From the NCBI GenBank assembly GCA_026785795.1, contig JAJAZJ010000338.1, positions 1-5,459 of the forward strand: DNA of 5,459 bases, written 5' to 3'. The stretch is from Pseudoxanthomonas sp. Its GTDB lineage: Bacteria; Pseudomonadota; Gammaproteobacteria; Xanthomonadales; Xanthomonadaceae. Under the pieces are notes generated by a model that did no database searches, was not told the origin of the DNA, and worked only from the letters and a program-made list of their open reading frames with translations. This document shows positions 5,393 to 5,459 of this stretch, piece after piece (position 1 is the stretch's first letter; each line of letters begins with the position of its first letter). The position numbers and the translations under genes were made by a program.

Positions 5393-5459
5393 ATGAGCAA
5401 ACTCACCGTCATCACCGACCGCGCAATGGATTTCGTCAGCCAGGCGGGCACGCAACTCA
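5393..5459 (+). CDS. Start of an unidentified gene, cut by the right edge
   Basis: Twenty-two codons are visible, beginning MSKLTVITDRAMDFVSQAGT and then Gln-Leu, preceded by a good Shine-Dalgarno site. Too little remains for a firm identification. An N-terminal stretch of the kind TDRAMDFVSQAGTQL, before a hydrophobic helix, is reminiscent of MscS-type small mechanosensitive channels in Gammaproteobacteria, but this is a weak impression. The gene runs in the same direction as hrpB, about 600 bases away with the array between, so it probably has its own promoter. Confidence 0.6.
   Translation, partial: MSKLTVITDRAMDFVSQAGTQL

Noticed and set aside
5154..5396. Plus-strand open frame of 80 codons between the array and the last gene
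   Set aside because: It begins inside a repeat unit in a frame different from the hrpB tail, crosses the hydroxylase-like remnant, has no ribosome binding site, and overlaps the start of the next gene.

Overview
The window is GC-rich chromosomal DNA, most likely from the Xanthomonadaceae (Stenotrophomonas, Xanthomonas, Pseudoxanthomonas or a relative). The evidence is a TonB-dependent receptor with the N-terminus typical of that family, a TatD and an HrpB of gammaproteobacterial type, and a GTAG-headed REP doublet. The genus cannot be fixed from the sequence alone.

Layout. (1) Positions 1-1053, minus strand: the first 351 codons of a TonB-dependent outer-membrane receptor, cut by the left edge. 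(2) 1054-1350: intergenic, holding the receptor's ribosome binding site and upstream region, two short palindromes and a hairpin beyond the tatD stop. (3) 1351-2157, minus strand: complete tatD (metal-dependent DNase). (4) 2158-2295: a 138-bp divergent intergenic region mostly filled by an inverted REP pair. (5) 2296-4791, plus strand: complete hrpB (DExH-box ATP-dependent helicase), divergent from tatD. (6) 4738-5208: a tandem array of a unit of about 138 bp whose first member is the last 17 codons and stop of hrpB itself. (7) 5199-5261, minus strand: a short gene start with a good ribosome binding site, resembling the N-terminus of a PKHD-type 2OG-Fe(II) hydroxylase and ending at the array edge. 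(8) 5393 to the right edge: the first 22 codons of another plus-strand gene.

The most unusual part is the array after hrpB. Three further copies of the HrpB C-terminal tail, each 17 codons plus a stop with no indel, follow the real one at intervals of 139, 138 and 138 bp. Among the first three tails most differences fall at third codon positions and every stop is kept. This suggests the tails diverged while serving as the end of an expressed hrpB and were then stacked here. The roughly 70 bp before the second tail is almost identical to the 70 bp before the third, although the tails differ by about 20 percent, which points to mosaic recombination. Successive allele replacement, or insertion of an element that restores the end of hrpB, are possible explanations; both are inference.

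The intact genes do not form one pathway. The receptor imports nutrients, TatD acts in DNA turnover, and HrpB is a helicase of uncertain physiological role.
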